A stretch of 15,439 bases of DNA from Pseudomonadota bacterium (lineage in GTDB: Bacteria; Pseudomonadota; Alphaproteobacteria; Kiloniellales; J153), in contig JACZWN010000064.1 of the NCBI GenBank assembly GCA_022572105.1, positions 1 through 15,439 on the forward strand. The letters run 5' to 3'. The translations under genes and the position numbers were made by a program. The first letter of the stretch is position 1, and each line of letters opens with the position of its first letter. Below the pieces are notes generated by a model. The model was not told where the DNA came from. It made no database searches and saw only the letters and a list, made by a program, of their open reading frames with translations. Positions 13,153-15,439 of the stretch are shown one piece after another.

Positions 13153-14511
13153 TCAGCGCGTCGCTTCCGCGATCGTCCGCGCGATCGCCTCGACGACCTC
13201 GCCGACCGCTTTCTCGTCCTCGCCTTCGGCCATGACGCGCACCACCGGCTCGGTGCCGGACTTGCGGATCAAGAGGCGCCCGCCGCGGCCGAGCCTGCGT
13301 TCGCCCTCGGTGACGGCCTGGCGCACCCGTTCGTCCTCGAGCGCCGCGCCGCCGTCGGCCCGCGCGTTGTTGACCGGCACGTTCCTGAGCACCTGGGGCA
13401 GGGGCTCGAAGACCCGGGTGATCCGGCTCGCTTTGCCGCCCTTCCGGACCAGGACGGCGAGCACCTGGAGCGCCGCGATCAGGCCGTCGCCGGTGGTCGT
13501 GTAGTCGCTGAGCACGATATGGCCGGACTGCTCGCCGCCGACATTGTAGCCACCCTCGCGCATGCGCTCGACGACGTAGCGGTCGCCGACCGGCGTACGC
13601 TGGAATTCGAGGCCGAGTCCCTCGATGTAGCGCTCGAGGCCCAGATTCGACATCAGCGTGCCGACGACCCCGCCGCCCTTCAGGTCCCCCGCCTCCTGCC
13701 ACGAGCGGGCGACCAGCCCGAGAACCTGGTCGCCGTCCACCAGACGACCGGTCTCGTCGGCCAGCACCATGCGGTCGGCGTCGCCGTCCAGCGCGATGCC
13801 GAGGTCGGCGCCGTGGTCGAGCACCGCCTGACATAGCTTGCCGGGCGCGGTGGCGCCGCAGTCCTTGTTGATGTTGAAGCCGTCGGGCTCGACCGCCAAC
13901 GGCACCACCTCGGCGCCGAGCTCGTAGAACACCATCGGCGCCACCCGGTAGGCCGCGCCGTTGGCGCAATCGACCACGATCTTGAGCCCGTCGAGGCGCA
14001 GGCCGCGCGGGAAGCTGTTCTTGACGAACTCGATGTAGCGCCCGAGCGCGTCGTCCAGGCGCTGGGCCTGGCCCAGCCGGTCGGGCGGCGCCAGGCCGCC
14101 GTTGCCACCGTCGTCGATGCGCGTCTCGATCGCGCGCTCGACCGCGTCGGAGAGCTTGTAGCCGTCGGGGCCGAACAGCTTGATGCCGTTGTCGTGATAC
14201 GGATTGTGCGAGGCCGAGATGACCACGCCGAGATCGGCGCGCAACGAGCGGGTCAGCATGGCCACGGCCGGCGTCGGCAGTGGGCCGAGCAGCACCACGT
14301 CCATGCCCACCGAGACGAACCCGGCGGTCAACGCCGACTCGAGCAGATAGCCCGAGAGCCGCGTGTCCTTGCCGATCACCACCAGATGACGGCGATCGCC
14401 GCGCCGGAACTCGAGCCCCGCCGCCTTGGCCACGGCGAGCGCCGTTTCCGCCGTGATCGGCTCGCTGTTCGCGGTGCCGCGGATGCCGTCGGTACCGAAG
14501 AGCTTACGCAT
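13153..14511 (-). CDS. glmM: Phosphoglucosamine mutase GlmM
   Basis: GlmM interconverts glucosamine-6-phosphate and glucosamine-1-phosphate, supplying UDP-GlcNAc for peptidoglycan and lipopolysaccharide. The 452-residue protein has the alpha-D-phosphohexomutase architecture. It starts MRKLFGTDGIRG, with the phosphoserine loop ISASHNPYHDNGIK (active S101), the magnesium loop DGDADR (242-247), the sugar-binding loop GEQSGH (326-331) and the phosphate-binding RKSGTEP (416-422). Length and motif order are normal. The ATG at 14511 gives the canonical N-terminus; a GGGA lies about 10 nt upstream. It follows folP by 102 nt in the common folP-glmM order, and activation requires phosphorylation of S101. 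Confidence 0.97.
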   Translation of the reverse strand: MRKLFGTDGIRGTANSEPITAETALAVAKAAGLEFRRGDRRHLVVIGKDTRLSGYLLESALTAGFVSVGMDVVLLGPLPTPAVAMLTRSLRADLGVVISASHNPYHDNGIKLFGPDGYKLSDAVERAIETRIDDGGNGGLAPPDRLGQAQRLDDALGRYIEFVKNSFPRGLRLDGLKIVVDCANGAAYRVAPMVFYELGAEVVPLAVEPDGFNINKDCGATAPGKLCQAVLDHGADLGIALDGDADRMVLADETGRLVDGDQVLGLVARSWQEAGDLKGGGVVGTLMSNLGLERYIEGLGLEFQRTPVGDRYVVERMREGGYNVGGEQSGHIVLSDYTTTGDGLIAALQVLAVLVRKGGKASRITRVFEPLPQVLRNVPVNNARADGGAALEDERVRQAVTEGERRLGRGGRLLIRKSGTEPVVRVMAEGEDEKAVGEVVEAIARTIAEATR

Positions 14512-14576
14512 CGCGCATGGTCCCGAAAGGACGCAAAGGTTGGCGTGCTGGACCCAATTCCTGCCTTATAGCAGAA

Positions 14577-14609
14577 CCGCGCGCGGCTTTCACAACAATC
14601 CGCGCGCGG
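14577..14609. terminator. 10-bp GC stem-loop between folP and glmM
   Basis: CCGCGCGCGG occurs at 14577-14586 and 14600-14609. Each copy is a palindrome, so together they form a 10-bp stem with a 13-nt loop just after the folP stop. Only TTCT follows on the minus strand, so it may attenuate rather than end transcription into glmM. Confidence 0.4.
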
Positions 14610-14613
14610 CGAC

Positions 14614-15439
14614 TCACGCGCCAAGCTCCGCCGGCGCGGGTCCCGCCGTCTCGATCGCGTGCCACACCGCGATCGCTTGCATCGTCTCGGCCACGTCGTG
14701 GGCGCGGATGATCTGGACGCCGCGGTTCAAGCCCGCGAGCGCCGCGGCGAGCGAGCCGGGCAGGCGTTGCTTCGGCGCCTCGCCGGTCGAGAGCTTGGCG
14801 ATGAAGCTCTTGCGGCTAACCCCGAGCAGCACCGCGCAGCCCAATCCCTGGTAGAGCGCCATCCGGTCGAGGATTGCCAGGTTGTGCGCGGCCGTCTTGC
14901 CGAAGCCGATGCCGGGATCGACGGCGATGCGCGCGCGCGGGATGCCGGCGGCCTCGCAGGCCGCGACCCGCTCGGCCAGGGCGTCGTAGACGTCGCGCGG
15001 GGCGTCGTCGTAGCTCGGGTAAGCCTGCATGGTACGCGGCTCGCCCCGCATGTGCATGAGCACGACCGGCACCCGCCGCGCGGCCACCAACGCCAAGCTG
15101 TCCGGATCGCCAGCGAGCGCGGTCACGTCGTTGACGACGCGCGCGCCCGCGTCGAGCGCGGCGGCCATGACCCGGGTGTGGCGGGTATCGATGGAAACCG
15201 GCGCGCCGGCCCCGGCCAAGCCGCGCACCACGGGAAGGACTCGGCGCAGCTCCTCGTCCGCCTCGACCGGGGCCGAGCCCGGGCGGGTCGATTCGCCGCC
15301 CACGTCGAGGATCGCGGCGCCGGCCTCGACCATGGCCAGGCCGTCGTCCACGGCGCGGGTCGCGTCGAAGCGGTCGCCGCCGTCGGAGAAGCTGTCGGGG
15401 GTGACGTTGATGACGCCCATGACTTGCGGGCGGCCAAGG
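14614..15439 (-). CDS. folP: Dihydropteroate synthase FolP (5' end outside window)
   Basis: FolP condenses p-aminobenzoate with the pterin pyrophosphate to give dihydropteroate, and it is the sulfonamide target. About 274 codons are visible. The TIM-barrel motifs in order are MGVINVTPDSFSDGG, GGESTRPGS, SIDTRH, VNDVTAL, LMHMRGEPRTMQ, VDPGIGFGKT, LLGVSRKSFIAKLSTGE and IIRAHDVAETMQAIAVW. The frame stays open upstream of the ATG at 15420 (reading LGRPQV before MGVINV). Family members, especially in alphaproteobacteria, have residues before this motif, so the true start is beyond the right edge. glmM lies 102 nt downstream. The expected upstream neighbour would be ftsH, which cannot be seen here. 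Confidence 0.96.
   Translation of the reverse strand, partial: LGRPQVMGVINVTPDSFSDGGDRFDATRAVDDGLAMVEAGAAILDVGGESTRPGSAPVEADEELRRVLPVVRGLAGAGAPVSIDTRHTRVMAAALDAGARVVNDVTALAGDPDSLALVAARRVPVVLMHMRGEPRTMQAYPSYDDAPRDVYDALAERVAACEAAGIPRARIAVDPGIGFGKTAAHNLAILDRMALYQGLGCAVLLGVSRKSFIAKLSTGEAPKQRLPGSLAAALAGLNRGVQIIRAHDVAETMQAIAVWHAIETAGPAPAELGA

Noticed and set aside
12340..13836. Long plus-strand open frame opposite thiD and glmM
   Set aside because: It is a GC-rich antisense shadow: low-complexity Arg/Gly/His/Asp composition, no domain, while the minus strand encodes complete ThiD and GlmM.
1..15439. tRNA, rRNA, integrase, transposase or attachment sites around the low-GC gene
   Set aside because: No such sequence was recognised on either strand by eye; absence is not proved without a model search.

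Overview
This is a high-GC chromosomal window, most likely from an alphaproteobacterium of the Rhodospirillales or a related order. Three things support that, from recalled gene-order patterns rather than a search: hisZ lying downstream of serC-serA, a folP-glmM-thiD run, and a SerC of the alphaproteobacterial/Methanosarcina-like subtype. Nearly all genes are ordinary core or accessory metabolism with strong G/C third-position bias. No rRNA, tRNA, CRISPR or transposase was seen.

Layout. The left edge (1-659, minus) holds the 5' part of hisZ. A small four-helix PqiA-like membrane protein (898-1482, plus) sits between hisZ and the serine operon serC-serA (4307-1550, minus). The serine operon has a visible sigma70-type promoter and a structured leader that resembles the alphaproteobacterial serC RNA motif. 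Next, reading rightwards, come a drastically shortened SLC13-type permease (4519-5022, plus) and a solitary gene of visibly lower GC (5147-6223, plus). That gene encodes a winged HTH, a GHKL-type ATPase domain and a C-terminal STAS-like (DUF4325-like) domain in one polypeptide. It has a near-consensus promoter embedded in three TTGNCAA sites.

From 10780 down to 6323, seven minus-strand genes follow one another: DUF1127, DUF1330, an EamA transporter, a PhzF-like isomerase, a GNAT acetyltransferase overlapping it by 8 nt, a MaoC-like hydratase and a zinc-type quinone oxidoreductase/dehydrogenase. The DUF1127 gene is divergent from a MocR-type (GntR-HTH plus aminotransferase fold) regulator at 10876-12270. 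The two share an AT-rich 95-nt intergenic region with three 9-bp-spaced TGATT repeats. The right end (15439-12310, minus) is folP (5' end outside the window), glmM and thiD: folate synthesis, cell-wall amino sugar synthesis and thiamine pyrimidine phosphorylation.

Most worth a second look: the single-protein HTH-ATPase-STAS regulator and its operator-like repeats, the permease that lost its middle in frame, the serC leader, the MocR/DUF1127 control region, and two similar 25-nt sequences that each end exactly at a stop codon (serA and the oxidoreductase).
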